A DNA stretch of 12,500 bases, taken from Theodoxus fluviatilis. Lineage: Eukaryota; Mollusca; Gastropoda; Cycloneritida; Neritidae. Positions within the stretch are counted from its first letter, which is position 1. Every line of letters starts with the position of its first letter. A model generated the notes under the pieces. It was not told where the DNA came from. It ran no database searches and worked only from the letters and a program-made list of their open reading frames with translations. Location of the stretch: positions 12,501-25,000 of the forward strand of contig JAWQFJ010006224.1 of NCBI GenBank assembly GCA_034096865.1. The letters are read 5' to 3'. Below, piece after piece: positions 1 through 8,384 of the stretch. The translations under genes were made by a program, and so were the position numbers.

Positions 1-76
1 TGTAGAGTCGGATCCCTGGTCTTCACAAGATTCATCCCTGCTTTACTTGAGGCTCGGCTGCGGTGCCTGGGCCTTA

Positions 77-753
77 GGGCGTGTTTGTTAGACATAGAAT
101 CTCGAGGGCTAGGAGTTGCCTACGTTTCTCGCTCATAAGGAGGCACTCGCCGTGAAGGAGCGAGGGAGGAATCTCCAAAGCTCCCTCGCTGCAGAGGCCT
201 GAAAGAAACTAAAATGGCGGAGACCGTGCCAATTGGGTTGCCGCTGATAGACGGCAGTGCTTGTAATGTGCTACTCAGGGTCCGAGAATGGAAAAGTGTA
301 CGTACACGGAAGTATTTGCTGTTCGAATGTTCATTTGTATATCTTGAGGAGTAAGTATATAGGTTATTTCTAGACATACACTGCCGAAATTTTTGCTATC
401 GTTTGCAAACACGCAACACCGTACTCGTACACTCTATGAATTATGTCCCTTGAATAGATCGAGATGAATCGAGGCACAGCATTTTCGACAAAATTGTCTA
501 CAATTAAACCTGGGTTGCTTTTTTTCTTGAAAAAGTTCCCGTGCCATTCAAGTTAAAAACTGCTGGGATATCTGTATCGTCAGTTATTTTGTCTATCGTC
601 AACTTCTTCGCTGACTCTGGTGCCGGGACGCAGCCATGTTCTCTCTGACTTCCGCCTTGCCAATTGATGATTGACCGTTTTTTTAGCCGTAGGTGCGTCT
701 TGCTCGCCCTCGACTAGCCCTCGAGGTGAGCCACTTGCCTAACAAACGCGCCC
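77..753 (+). mobile_element. Non-autonomous TIR element, copy A
   Basis: The left end reads GGGCGTGTTTGTTAGAC and the reverse complement of the right end reads GGGCGCGTTTGTTAGGC, so the segment has terminal inverted repeats of about 17 bp. Its whole length matches the reverse complement of 1250-1962 with gaps. For example, AAATGGCGGAGACCGTGC at 212-229 recurs inverted near 1789-1806, and the texts around the CGTCAACTTCTTC motif match in both. No frame encodes a recognisable transposase, and the reading frames of the two copies disagree. This fits a MITE-like DNA transposon of unknown superfamily. I see no convincing target-site duplication (left flank GGGCCTTA, right flank CATGTCAG), so the exact ends are uncertain by a few bases. 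Confidence 0.7.
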
Positions 754-1249
754 CATGTCAGACTGACTTCTGTAGTACGCTGCTCAACTCAGAATTTTAA
801 AATCTTCGTCTTGATCCATGCCTGACCTATTCAGCCGGTTCTTAACTAGTGTTCGCCAAGTCTTGTCAAATACTGGCAAAGTAGTCGGTCAAAATTTGCC
901 GGCTCTTGGGATGTATTCGCTGAATATTTGGTCAAGTGTTCCTGTTCTTAATAGATTTTCTCATAGATATGGCAAATATTTGCCAATACTTGAGATAATG
1001 GTCGACAGATAATGCCAATAGCTACTGGCGCGAGATATTCGTGAGATTCCCTCAGAGCACAATGGCGATAAAATCTGTCGCTTCCTTTATGTTAACAGTC
1101 ATTGCACAGTTACGGCATGGGCATTGTTTAGCCAAGATTTATTTGTCAATTAAGAACAGGCCGTAACAACACCTTGGGAAGGCTTCTCTAAGCCAAGAAG
1201 CACAGAGTATGACTTCAGTGCCACACGCTTTCGATACGCTATGCACATA
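754..1249. other. Spacer between the two inverted TIR elements
   Basis: About 0.5 kb with no recognised gene. It contains a perfect 14-bp palindrome GGCAAATATTTGCC at 971-984. A related half-site around 867-884 (CAAATACTGGCAAAG) resembles the reverse complement of 975-993. The short open frame at 818-1012 matches nothing I recognise and is probably chance. Confidence 0.5.
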
Positions 1250-1962
1250 GGGCGCGTTTGTTCGGCCCCAAATCTCGAAATTCTCTCTGAATGGCTAGTC
1301 GAGGGCGAGTGAGGCGCTCCTACAACTAAAAAAAACGGCCAATCATCAACAGGCAAGGCGGAAGAACTTGGCTGCGTTTTGGTGCCAGAGTCGGTGAAGA
1401 AGTTGACGATAGACGAAATAACTGACGATTCATATATCACATCAGTTTTTCACTTCATAGAACACACCATGGTGCCATATCGAATGGCACGGGAACTATT
1501 TCAACGAAAAGAAAGCAACCCGTGTTCAACTGTAGACAAATTTGTCAAACATGTTAGGCCTCAAATCAAGGGACATAATTCATTGAACGTACGCGTACGA
1601 TGTTGCGTGTTTGCAAGCGATAAAAAAATTTCTGCAGTGTATGTCCAGAAATAACCTATACACTTACTACTCAAGATATACAAATGAACACTCGAACAGG
1701 AAATAATTCCGTGTAGGTACACTTTTCTATTCTCGGACCCTGAGAGGCACATTACAGGCACAGTTATCTCCGAAAACCAGCCCAGCTCGCACGGTCTCCG
1801 CCATTTTGGCTCATTCGGGTCACTGCAGCGGGAAGCATCGAGGGAGCTCCGGACCTCCCTCGTCCTCCCGCCTTCACGGCGAGTTTGTCTTATGAGCGAT
1901 GAACGTAGGAAACGCCTAGATCTCGCGATTCTCTCGAGATTTTGTGCCAAACAAACGCGTCC
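1250..1962 (-). mobile_element. Non-autonomous TIR element, copy B (inverted relative to copy A)
   Basis: The left end reads GGGCGCGTTTGTTCGGC and the reverse complement of the right end reads GGACGCGTTTGTTTGGC. The similarity of the two termini continues for about 30 bp through AAATCTCGA. The copy is 713 bp against 677 for copy A and aligns to it in reverse complement over its full length, roughly 80% identical by eye. It carries an extra segment of about 25 bp near 1460-1490, which holds the inverted repeat GTGCCAT...ATGGCAC. No transposase is visible. Flanks are TGCACATA and ATTGTCTT, with no obvious target-site duplication. Confidence 0.7.
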
Positions 1963-3208
1963 ATTGTCTTACTCGGCAAGAAAAAAAGCATTGTATAATA
2001 TCGTATTACCTCTGACATCACAATATTTTGAACATTCTCTCCAAAATGACTTTTTCGACGCCGTGCCAACAAAAGCCCGCGATTGCCGATGACATTTTCT
2101 GGCTCGTTCAAGACACCCAGCGCCCGATTGGGCGCTTGGCGAGCTCTTGAACAACTTTACTTGAACGAGGGCCAACCAAGATGGCTTCCGCGATGCAGTA
2201 TCATCGTCACACATGTATGTCACACCAATCTCCTCGCTGAAACAGTTGCAAACGATCAGTTGCGGGGAAAAGCTGGGGCAGTTTGAGTAGCTTATAAACA
2301 TAGCCTTTGCGGCTCACGTGTTAAATGGATTTAACCAGGAAGTGCTGAAACGATCCATGAAAACGACTTTATAAAACGTACGCCCTTTCAAGTTTGTAGC
2401 GAAACCTCTGTAGTGGTGCGCAAGAAGAAATAACACAAAATTGTAATGTTGAGATGGGCCAACCTGTTTGCAAAAAGCAAACACAATAAAGAATGATGGA
2501 AAGCTCGGAAAACATGTTACGTATTCTAATCAATCAGTGACTAGAATAAAACAGTTTTCATTTTCTATAAAAGATCGTTTTGAATCAATAGGTGCGTTTT
2601 AAGTACGCGTTTACAGTTTGTTCCTTGATATAATTCTGTCTAGGGTAAAGTGTAAAGCGGTTTGAGTCTCAGACATAGGGGATAATTCGCAATGTAAAAT
2701 CACACCTTGTCCTTGTATATGGTATCAAGAGAAACTTTCTTTTCTGCGCTTTTATATGGTGGTTGGAAATCTCATGAATCTTGTTGCAGTAGAGACAGGT
2801 ACTAACATAGCGAGTGTGTACGCAGGAGTACGTGCAACTGCGTGCATGCGTGTACGTTTACACAGGTGAGAATGTTCGCGTGATTGCTTGCATGTTTGCA
2901 TGAAATTACATGTTAGGAACATTTCCACGATTTTAACTTTATATCTTGAAAGATTGGAGGGCGAAAAGAAACCAGTCATGCATGTATGTTTGAGGTCATG
3001 TGACACAATACACAAAAAAGACCCAGGAGAAACTGGGCTAGAGAAGTGGCAATAACATTGTGACACTCCGAGGTAGTGGATCTCCTCAATGGTTGACGGA
3101 CACGCACGGAAATAGGCAGCTGCTGTATAAAACAGCATAACTTGGACACTAAATACTGCTGCCTGCACGACATTTCTATAGAGCCACATGTGCAATGGCC
3201 TGTCCCTA
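1963..3208. other. Unassigned intergenic DNA
   Basis: Apart from the hairpin at 2100-2174, I recognise nothing here. The long minus-strand open frame at 2752-3279 depends on a C-rich homopolymer tract for its glycine run. Its remaining sequence shows no family resemblance, so I treat it as chance. Sequence is moderately AT-rich between about 2300 and 2750. Confidence 0.4.
2100..2174. repeat. Nested inverted repeat (two alternative stem-loops)
   Basis: The inner stem is AGCGCCC (2119-2125), loop GATT, then GGGCGCT (2130-2136). An outer arm GTTCAAGA (2106-2113) pairs with TCTTGAAC (2145-2152). A competing arm TGGCTCGTTCAAG (2100-2112) pairs, with a 2-nt bulge, with CTTGAACGAGGGCCA (2160-2174). 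The same left arm can therefore fold with either of two right arms. Function is unknown. It could be the end of a degraded transposable element. Confidence 0.5.
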
Positions 3209-3235
3209 CCCCCCAACCCCCCACCCCCACCCCCC
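3209..3235 (-). repeat. C-rich tract (minus-strand G-quadruplex candidate)
   Basis: Four runs of 5-6 cytosines are separated by one or two adenines, so the minus strand has the G-run spacing expected of a stable G-quadruplex. Confidence 0.6.
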
Positions 3236-3372
3236 ATTTCCCACCTCCGCCAATACAGCAAGATAATGCCATTTTCCATGAGTGATCAGTCTAAAAGGCC
3301 GGATAGTGGCACACACGTTTCTTCCCATCATCCCATCCATCCCCAAGCAGATGTCTGACCCCTCTCCTTCAG

Positions 3373-3627
3373 GCGTCGCCCGTCAACAAGCTGGACATCT
3401 ACCTGACCCAAATTGTCAACGTCCTGAGCTTCATAACCTTCGTCGCTTCTTTCCTATCGAAAACTGTTGCAGCGCCTCCCCGCCTGCAAGTCAGCGTATA
3501 CCCTACGTCACGCCCTCACACTCATCCACCCCATTTGATGAGACCATTCCAGTTAGCAGTTCTGTCAAGCGCTATTGCGGTGATCGCTTTGTTGTTTGAT
3601 CTGCCTCAAATACAATTCTTCTTTTGA
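3373..3627 (+). CDS. Candidate 3'-terminal coding exon, two hydrophobic segments
   Basis: I do not recognise this gene. A pyrimidine-rich stretch ends in CTCCTTCAG at 3364-3372, a good splice acceptor, with a branch-like TCTGAC shortly upstream. From 3373 an 84-codon frame runs to TGA at 3625-3627. Its first 25 or so codons mostly end in C or G (for example AAG CTG GAC ATC TAC CTG ACC), which is a coding signature unlike the surrounding DNA. The peptide has a hydrophobic segment at residues 9-29 (around IYLTQIVNVLSFITFVASFL), a proline- and histidine-containing linker at 34-58 with HTHPPH at residues 49-54, and a second hydrophobic segment at 59-75. That would suit the C-terminus of a two-pass membrane protein. 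No AATAAA signal is seen before the microsatellite at 3701. It could be chance. No upstream exon can be assigned in this window. Confidence 0.35.
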   Translation, partial: ASPVNKLDIYLTQIVNVLSFITFVASFLSKTVAAPPRLQVSVYPTSRPHTHPPHLMRPFQLAVLSSAIAVIALLFDLPQIQFFF

Positions 3628-3696
3628 AATGACATTCATCGCCTGTGCTGTGCTGTTCTGTGTGTTCTAGATGGCGCGTATGGTGGATGACTGGAG

Positions 3697-3700
<4 letters not shown>

Positions 3701-3770
<70 letters not shown>
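3701..3770. repeat. (GA)n microsatellite
   Basis: An uninterrupted GA dinucleotide array of about 70 bp. With the GA-rich tract after it, it forms the left flank of the LINE insertion. Confidence 0.95.
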
Positions 3771-3772
<2 letters not shown>

Positions 3773-3795
3773 CAGGTCGGATGATAGCTAGATTA

Positions 3796-3896
3796 GATGG
3801 ATGGATGGATGGATGGGGAAAGAGAGAGATAAAGAGAGAGAGAGAGAAAGAGAGAGAAAGGGGGAGAGAAAGAGGGAGAGAGAAAAAGAAGGGAGA
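3796..3896. repeat. (GATG)n followed by degenerate (GA)n tract
   Basis: About five GATG units at 3796-3816 are followed by interrupted purine-only sequence up to the start of the GAAC array. Open frames crossing this tract are low-complexity artefacts. Confidence 0.9.
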
Positions 3897-3924
3897 GAAC
3901 GAACGAACGAACGAACGAACGAAC
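3897..3924 (-). repeat. (GAAC)7 tail of minus-strand LINE
   Basis: Seven perfect GAAC units. On the minus strand they read (GTTC)n and lie directly after an AATAAA signal at 3931-3936. They are therefore best read as the simple-repeat tail of the LINE rather than an independent microsatellite. Confidence 0.8.
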
Positions 3925-4476
3925 GCAAATTTTATTGCTGGGGCCTCCAGCCCATTGCAAAACGTAAGTTTCCCTAAAGTTATCCAAAACAAACTTTAGT
4001 AGATACGAACTAAGGAAAAAAACATTTATCACAAACAAAGTTAAGAATGGCAACCAGTCATGCAAAGTTTTGCGCGTACAGAGGCAATAAAGTCACTTTC
4101 TGCGAGCGAAAGTCCGAAAAGTCTCTGGTTTTCGTGCTGTCTGCGCATTCTGGGCTGGATTCGTTGAAGGCCTACTTCTTGTCACCCTTGTGCTGCCGTG
4201 TTGCACGAGACGCTGTCGCTGCTGTCTTGTCTGGCAGTCAGCGGTTGTCTTCTCCGCAATGAGGCTGATGTGATGGTGGACAACTCAGCTGATAAAGGCG
4301 GCGCGTCTGACGTGTAGATCGTGCTGGCTTGCTGGTGGCTTGCTGGTGGAGTTGTCAACAGATGGAACCATGGCTGGACCACACTCTGCTAGCGGCGGAG
4401 TTTCCTCAGGGTCCTCACCAGGATCCAAGGTACCAGGGGGCTCCAGTGTTACTTCCACCTGTGTCAGATTTTTTCA

Positions 4477-4742
4477 TTTCCTGTCTCCAGCACTCAATCG
4501 CTGCGGCATTATGCTAGGGTCACTGCCAAATAGTTGTTCCACTCTTCTAAAGTCATTATTGTGGGATAAATATTTTTCTCTAAGGTCTTCATAAACTTGG
4601 CAAACATACAGCATGTGGAATTCATTTTCAATTTCTTCCATACAAGCTGGACATGTGTATAAATTATCTGGGTTGTCCCGAGAGTAACGAAATTTGTGAT
4701 GGTATAATTCACTAAAACCAGAACGAAACTGAATGTACACAT
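4477..4742 (-). pseudogene. LINE ORF2 C-terminal zinc-finger region (degraded)
   Basis: The minus strand encodes a segment in which CPAC is followed after eight residues by H and then C, giving the C-X2-C...H...C pattern typical of the region downstream of LINE reverse transcriptases. The flanking text (NEFHMLYVC, YEDLREKYL) also fits. It lies in the same frame as the upstream polymerase fragment (4912-5670), but 170 bp of frame-broken sequence with several stops separates them. Within that gap, recognisable fragments such as GRENYLYAID occur in another frame, which points to at least two small indels. It ends at a stop at 4474-4476. The domain is thought to help RNA binding during target-primed reverse transcription. 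It is not functional here. Confidence 0.7.
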
Positions 4743-4911
4743 CTCGGATTTTTTTTTATCTATCGCATATAAATAATTCTCTCTACCCCAATGCGTCTTT
4801 ATTTGACGATAAAAACAATATTTCCCACTACTAAACAGTGTTCCCAGTAACTACGGTACACCAATACAGTGCGGTTCTTCAATTCCCTGTTACGTTCTTT
4901 TTCATTGCGTA

Positions 4912-5687
4912 CTATCTGGGAAACCCATACTTGCTCAAACCATATTTACATAATATCCCCTTAATCTGGTATGCCCAATTCTGTGGATGAGAGTTCAGCT
5001 GCATTCTATAAATCATGTGAGGGTAAAGGGTTGTTTCCGTACGAACTTCTCCGATCCAGTACCTCACAGAACGAATGATACCATTCACGAAAAGAGGATA
5101 TCCGCCAGTTTCCCCATATACAATTACATTTGGTACTTTAATGGGCAAATTAAGGAATCTTTTCAATGCTTCCAGATGTACAGATTCAATAACAAAACAA
5201 TCACGCAGTCCCCAAACTTCTGAGGAGTATAACAGTACACTGAGCACTTGGACGTTAAATATTTTAAAGAAGGTATCTGGTGACAAGCATTGGAGTTTTC
5301 TAATACACCTGGTAAGCTGGGTTGTATTGGCTTTCGCCCTTTGTACAAGATCTAATTGAAGCAGGTTACATGACAACTTGGTAGTAAACAAGGATCCCAG
5401 ATATCTAAACTCGGGAACCACTTCCAGCATGTCAGTACCCAAGAACCACTTTTCATGTTCAGATAAATAACCACCGTTCCTAAACACCATTACTTTTGTC
5501 ATTTCTTGATTAATACTAAGCCCAACAGCATCAGAACCTTTTTTCAGGTAGCTTAATTGGTTCTGCAAACCCACAACAGTGTCCGATATAAGTGCAATGT
5601 CATCAGCGTACAGCAATAAGTAAATGATGTTGCCCGGTCTAACCTGGATAGGCCTACCATGTTTTCCCAAAATACGTCCACTCTAGT
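4912..5687 (-). pseudogene. LINE reverse transcriptase, C-terminal half (fragment)
   Basis: About 250 codons are open on the minus strand up to TAG at 4912-4914. The catalytic box YADD is encoded at 5599-5610, followed by DIALIS. Downstream come the usual landmarks: FRYLGSLFT (the primer-grip side), VLLYSSEVWG, the helical segment LEALKRFLN and YGETGGYPL. The protein would copy element RNA into DNA at a nicked chromosomal target. The N-terminal endonuclease, the fingers and the first palm motif are absent because of 5' truncation, with an in-frame TAG just upstream near 5686-5688. No start codon belongs to it. The stop at 4912 falls shortly after KYGFP, where intact relatives continue, so it is a disabling mutation. 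Confidence 0.9.
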
Positions 5688-5710
5688 CGACGACTCTGCC
5701 AGAAGTGGGA

Positions 5711-5712
<2 letters not shown>

Positions 5713-5770
<58 letters not shown>
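5713..5770. repeat. (GA)n microsatellite
   Basis: Continuous GA array at the 5'-truncation end of the larger LINE copy. It separates the two LINE fragments. Confidence 0.95.
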
Positions 5771-5773
<3 letters not shown>

Positions 5774-5805
5774 GGGGGGGGAGGAGGGAGAGGGAGGGAG
5801 GGAGG

Positions 5806-5855
<50 letters not shown>
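5774..5855. repeat. G-rich tract and (GA)n microsatellite
   Basis: A run of eight G is followed by several GGGA units (5774-5810), then (GA)n to 5855. The plus strand has more than four G runs of three or more with 1-3 nt loops, so it could form a G-quadruplex. Confidence 0.85.
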
Positions 5856-5862
<7 letters not shown>

Positions 5863-5955
5863 CGAACGAACGAACGAATTTTCTTTTACAAGGGTGGTGA
5901 ACTAGGCAGTAGTGCCTTTCTTACATTCAGCCCTTGAGGCAAAATATTCAAGTGC

Positions 5956-5958
<3 letters not shown>
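5856..5958 (-). mobile_element. Short LINE 3'-end fragment with (GAAC)5 tail
   Basis: Five GAAC units (5856-5875) and GAATTTT lead into about 80 bp that ends where (GA)n resumes at 5959. Read on the minus strand it is an element 3' end finishing in (GTTC)n, like the larger LINE, but with a different 3' untranslated sequence. A small perfect stem-loop, AGGCA CTAC TGCCT, sits around 5904-5918. LINE 3' ends often carry such a structure for recognition by their reverse transcriptase. No coding part remains. Confidence 0.6.

Positions 5959-5996
<38 letters not shown>
5959..5996. repeat. (GA)n microsatellite
   Basis: GA array between the small LINE fragment and the TIR element starting at 6005. 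Confidence 0.95.
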
Positions 5997-5999
<3 letters not shown>

Positions 6000-6000
6000 G

Positions 6001-6765
6001 TCAACCCTGCGTTCCGTTGTACTCAGCTTCATCTTTGCTATTGTAGCACACCAATTCCAGCATGCTCGCAGTGACCTCTCACCCAGTGGCAGATGTCATC
6101 TTTCTGTCAAGGTCGCGCAGCAGCTGAAGTATCTCAGAAGGCGCTCTAGCTTTACCACACTAGAGACCGTCACTTGCTGTCCCTAGCAACAATGAAAATA
6201 CAGAGCACGTAGTAGCATTAGATTGGCTCATACTAAACATAAGTTTAAATGGAAGTCACTCCACGGACTTGCACGGTAAACATGCTTCGAGCCATGGAGT
6301 TTACAACCTTGAAAGTTGCAGACATTCCGATTGCTTTCTAATGTGGAAGAAATTAATATGTTCGTGCTCTCATCATCGTGGCAGATTGGACTGTAGGTCA
6401 TGGTTTATTATCTGTAGTAAACGTTAATATTGTAATACCCGTGCCTGTAGCGAAGTAGCAGACGACAAACTTTATGGCATTTCCCTTGCCCTTTCTTTAT
6501 GAAGACTGGTGATGGTTATCTCCCTTCTGTTATCATTGATAATCGACCCTAATGCTTTTATCAAGTCGTCTCTTCGATCAAGAAAGATACAGTTAGATGT
6601 GAAATCATTTTGGGGATTCATGTCTCCAAAGAGGACCTCCAAAACCATATTCATTCAATAATAATGTGCTTTTCAATCCATTGAAACACCCAACCAATCA
6701 AAACTCCTCAACCTGCTACGCCTCCTAGCCGAGATGAAGCAGAATACAACGGAACGCAGGGTTAG
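6001..6765. mobile_element. piggyBac-like non-autonomous element with 30-bp TIRs
   Basis: The first 30 bases (6005-6034) and the reverse complement of the last 30 (6732-6761) match at 28 of 30 positions; both begin CCCTGCGTTCCGTTGTA. Flanking tetranucleotides are TCAA (6001-6004) and TTAG (6762-6765), each one change from TTAA. TTAA is the target site that piggyBac transposases duplicate, and their termini begin with CCC. The 757-bp interior has no transposase; the 60-codon minus-strand frame at 6472-6654 has no recognised domain. It would depend on an enzyme supplied in trans. The superfamily assignment is inference from the termini. Confidence 0.65.
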
Positions 6766-7402
6766 CGTTTGATGTTCGAGACGCTTGTAACTGGATAATT
6801 TGAGGGGAAAACTCACAATTTCGAACAGTTGGAATCGAGTTCCTGATAGAGTGCCGACAGTTGTCCTGAAGACAAGAGTCAGCATGATGTAACACGTTCA
6901 AAATAGTGACAAGCAGTAAAGAAGGAAGGGTACGGCAGAGGTGGGAGAGTATGAACGGGGATTCCTTGTATCGTCCAACGAGTTCTCTGCATCCCCAAGA
7001 TCTAGTATTAAGTTCCCTGATTTTTCTTTATATAGGAGCTTCTGCGTTTTTTTCTTCAAATTAGCAAATCGGCTTATGCAGAGTGTTGCAGTTCTTTCTA
7101 CACGCTTCAATAAAAAAAGAGCAGGGGGGGGGGCGTGAGGGGGCGAGGTAATCACTAGACTACACAGATGCTCTTTCTCCCAGAGCGACTACTTTATCTT
7201 CGACACAAATCTGGGCAATGTGTGTTGTCATACCCAGAAGGTCATTATAAAAGCCCTTTGTTCTCCAAACAGACACTTCAAGCAAGAAACAGCGACGACA
7301 TGAGGTGAGTTTGATTTGCACCTCACTAAATAGCTCTTTGCATAAGGTAATCCCACCCCCCCCTTCAAACTCCAATACAGCCAAGCGTTACGTACAAGAA
7401 TA
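6766..7402. other. Unassigned DNA with G/C homopolymers
   Basis: No gene recognised. A run of ten G at 7124-7133, preceded by AATAAAAAAAG, and an eight-C run near 7354-7364 are the only landmarks. Confidence 0.4.
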
Positions 7403-7466
7403 ACACACATGCATGCATGCACGAACGTGCGTGCGCACGCTCACACACACGCACACACACATACAT
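7403..7466. repeat. Alternating purine-pyrimidine tract
   Basis: CA units, three GCAT units and a GTGCGTGCGCAC core follow one another almost without a break in alternation. The tract could adopt Z-DNA under supercoiling. Confidence 0.7.
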
Positions 7467-7575
7467 GGAACCTCCGCCTGTTTTGCTTAATACGCTTCCG
7501 AAATATACACCTGAATACTGTTAACAACTGTAGGGCACACAGTCGATGCTGATGCGTTTACCTTTCATTCGCTGA

Positions 7576-7598
7576 GTCCCCCTGTGGGTTTGGGGGAC
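7576..7598. repeat. Perfect 7-bp stem, 9-nt loop
   Basis: GTCCCCC at 7576-7582 pairs with GGGGGAC at 7592-7598. A second small stem, ATTCG...CGAAT, lies about 30 bp downstream in the same non-coding block. Both may belong to a degraded dispersed repeat that I cannot name. Confidence 0.5.
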
Positions 7599-7749
7599 GA
7601 ATTGACCTACTGCGTCTCCCTACGCGATTCGTAAGAAGCGAATGACTAGGGACACCGTGGCTTGATTTGCGTTTACTCCAAAACTGTTCTAAAGATATTC
7701 GTGCTTAGTGGCCTTACATATCCTACAAAGCTTGATAGGCCGTAAAACA

Positions 7750-7773
7750 CCATCCATCCATCCATCCATCCAT
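7750..7773. repeat. (CCAT)n microsatellite
   Basis: About six CCAT units. Confidence 0.9.
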
Positions 7774-7847
7774 GCATCATTCGCTGAAGCCCTCGTTGTT
7801 GGCTTGCAAATGATATTGTACTATTTGCAGGCCCACTGCTTATTTTA

Positions 7848-7914
7848 CACACCGCACGCACACACTGTGGCGCACACACACATGCATACATACAAGAACG
7901 CATAAGCACACACA

Positions 7915-7966
<52 letters not shown>

Positions 7967-7986
7967 TAACACACACACACCCACAC
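7848..7986. repeat. (CA)n-rich microsatellite
   Basis: Interrupted then nearly pure CA repeats, directly adjoining the first base of the 5' LTR. The retrotransposon appears to have landed at the edge of, or inside, this array. Confidence 0.95.
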
Positions 7987-8219
7987 TGTAATGGGGAAAT
8001 AGGTTTCTAAAGTTACTCACCTGCGAAAGACTTGGTTTTTGCTGGTGAAGTTGGTAGTCCAACGACTGTACAGAGATTGAAGTGGAAGGTTAGAGTGAGT
8101 GGAAGTTGAGTTCTGCCCCTGGGTGATAAGCGGTGTTCGCTCTGAGGTATGAGTAGTAGTGAGTAAAGGTGGGTCATGAGTTGGTTGTGAGAAGGTATTA
8201 GAGAGAGCAAGAAGACAGC

Positions 8220-8308
8220 GATCAGTCCGCCTACTGAGAGGAGAAAGGAGAGATCAGTCCGCCTACTGAGAGAGGGCAGAAGATAGAGATCGGTCCGGCT
8301 GCTGGGTG
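8220..8308 (+). repeat. Three tandem GTCCGCC repeats in LTR upstream region
   Basis: GATCAGTCCGCCTACTGAG occurs at 8220 and 8252, and a diverged copy (GATCGGTCCGGCTGCTGGG) at 8288, spaced 32-36 bp apart. The 3' LTR keeps all three at 12102, 12134 and 12170. They lie about 230-320 bp upstream of the TATA box, so they may be enhancer-like binding sites. No factor can be named. Confidence 0.7.
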
Positions 8309-8381
8309 AGAAGAGAGAAGAGGAGGGCGAAGCACTGATGAGAGAAGCAGACGAAGAGAAGAGATTGGCTCCACACACACA

Positions 8382-8384
<3 letters not shown>

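Larger units (their letters stand above)
3897..5708 (-). mobile_element. 5'-truncated LINE (non-LTR retrotransposon)
   Basis: Read on the minus strand, the element starts within the palm of reverse transcriptase near 5690-5708. It continues through the rest of the polymerase and a CCHC zinc-finger region, has a 3' untranslated region of about 540 bp, and ends with AATAAA (3931-3936) and a (GTTC)7 tail. Both ends abut (GA)n sequence, as expected for an insertion into a GA microsatellite. A target-site duplication would be invisible in such a target. The reading frame is broken, so the copy is dead. The clade is not assigned; the reverse transcriptase resembles the LINE families common in aquatic invertebrates. 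Confidence 0.85.

Noticed and set aside
1561..1950. 129-residue minus-strand frame inside TIR copy B as a transposase
   Set aside because: Not preserved in copy A, with no DDE or zinc-finger motif.
77..1962. One large foldback element with 0.7-kb arms
   Set aside because: Each arm has its own terminal inverted repeats, so two separate insertions of one family explain it better.
2752..3279. 175-residue minus-strand open frame
   Set aside because: Its glycine run comes from the C-rich homopolymer tract; the rest shows no domain or codon bias.
3636..3999. Open frames rich in Leu-Ser or Arg-Glu
   Set aside because: Translations of (GA)n and related simple repeats.
6472..6654. 60-residue frame inside the piggyBac-like element
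   Set aside because: Too short and without a transposase motif.
7848..7986. (CA)n tract as a CRISPR-like or satellite array
   Set aside because: It is a plain dinucleotide microsatellite without spacers.
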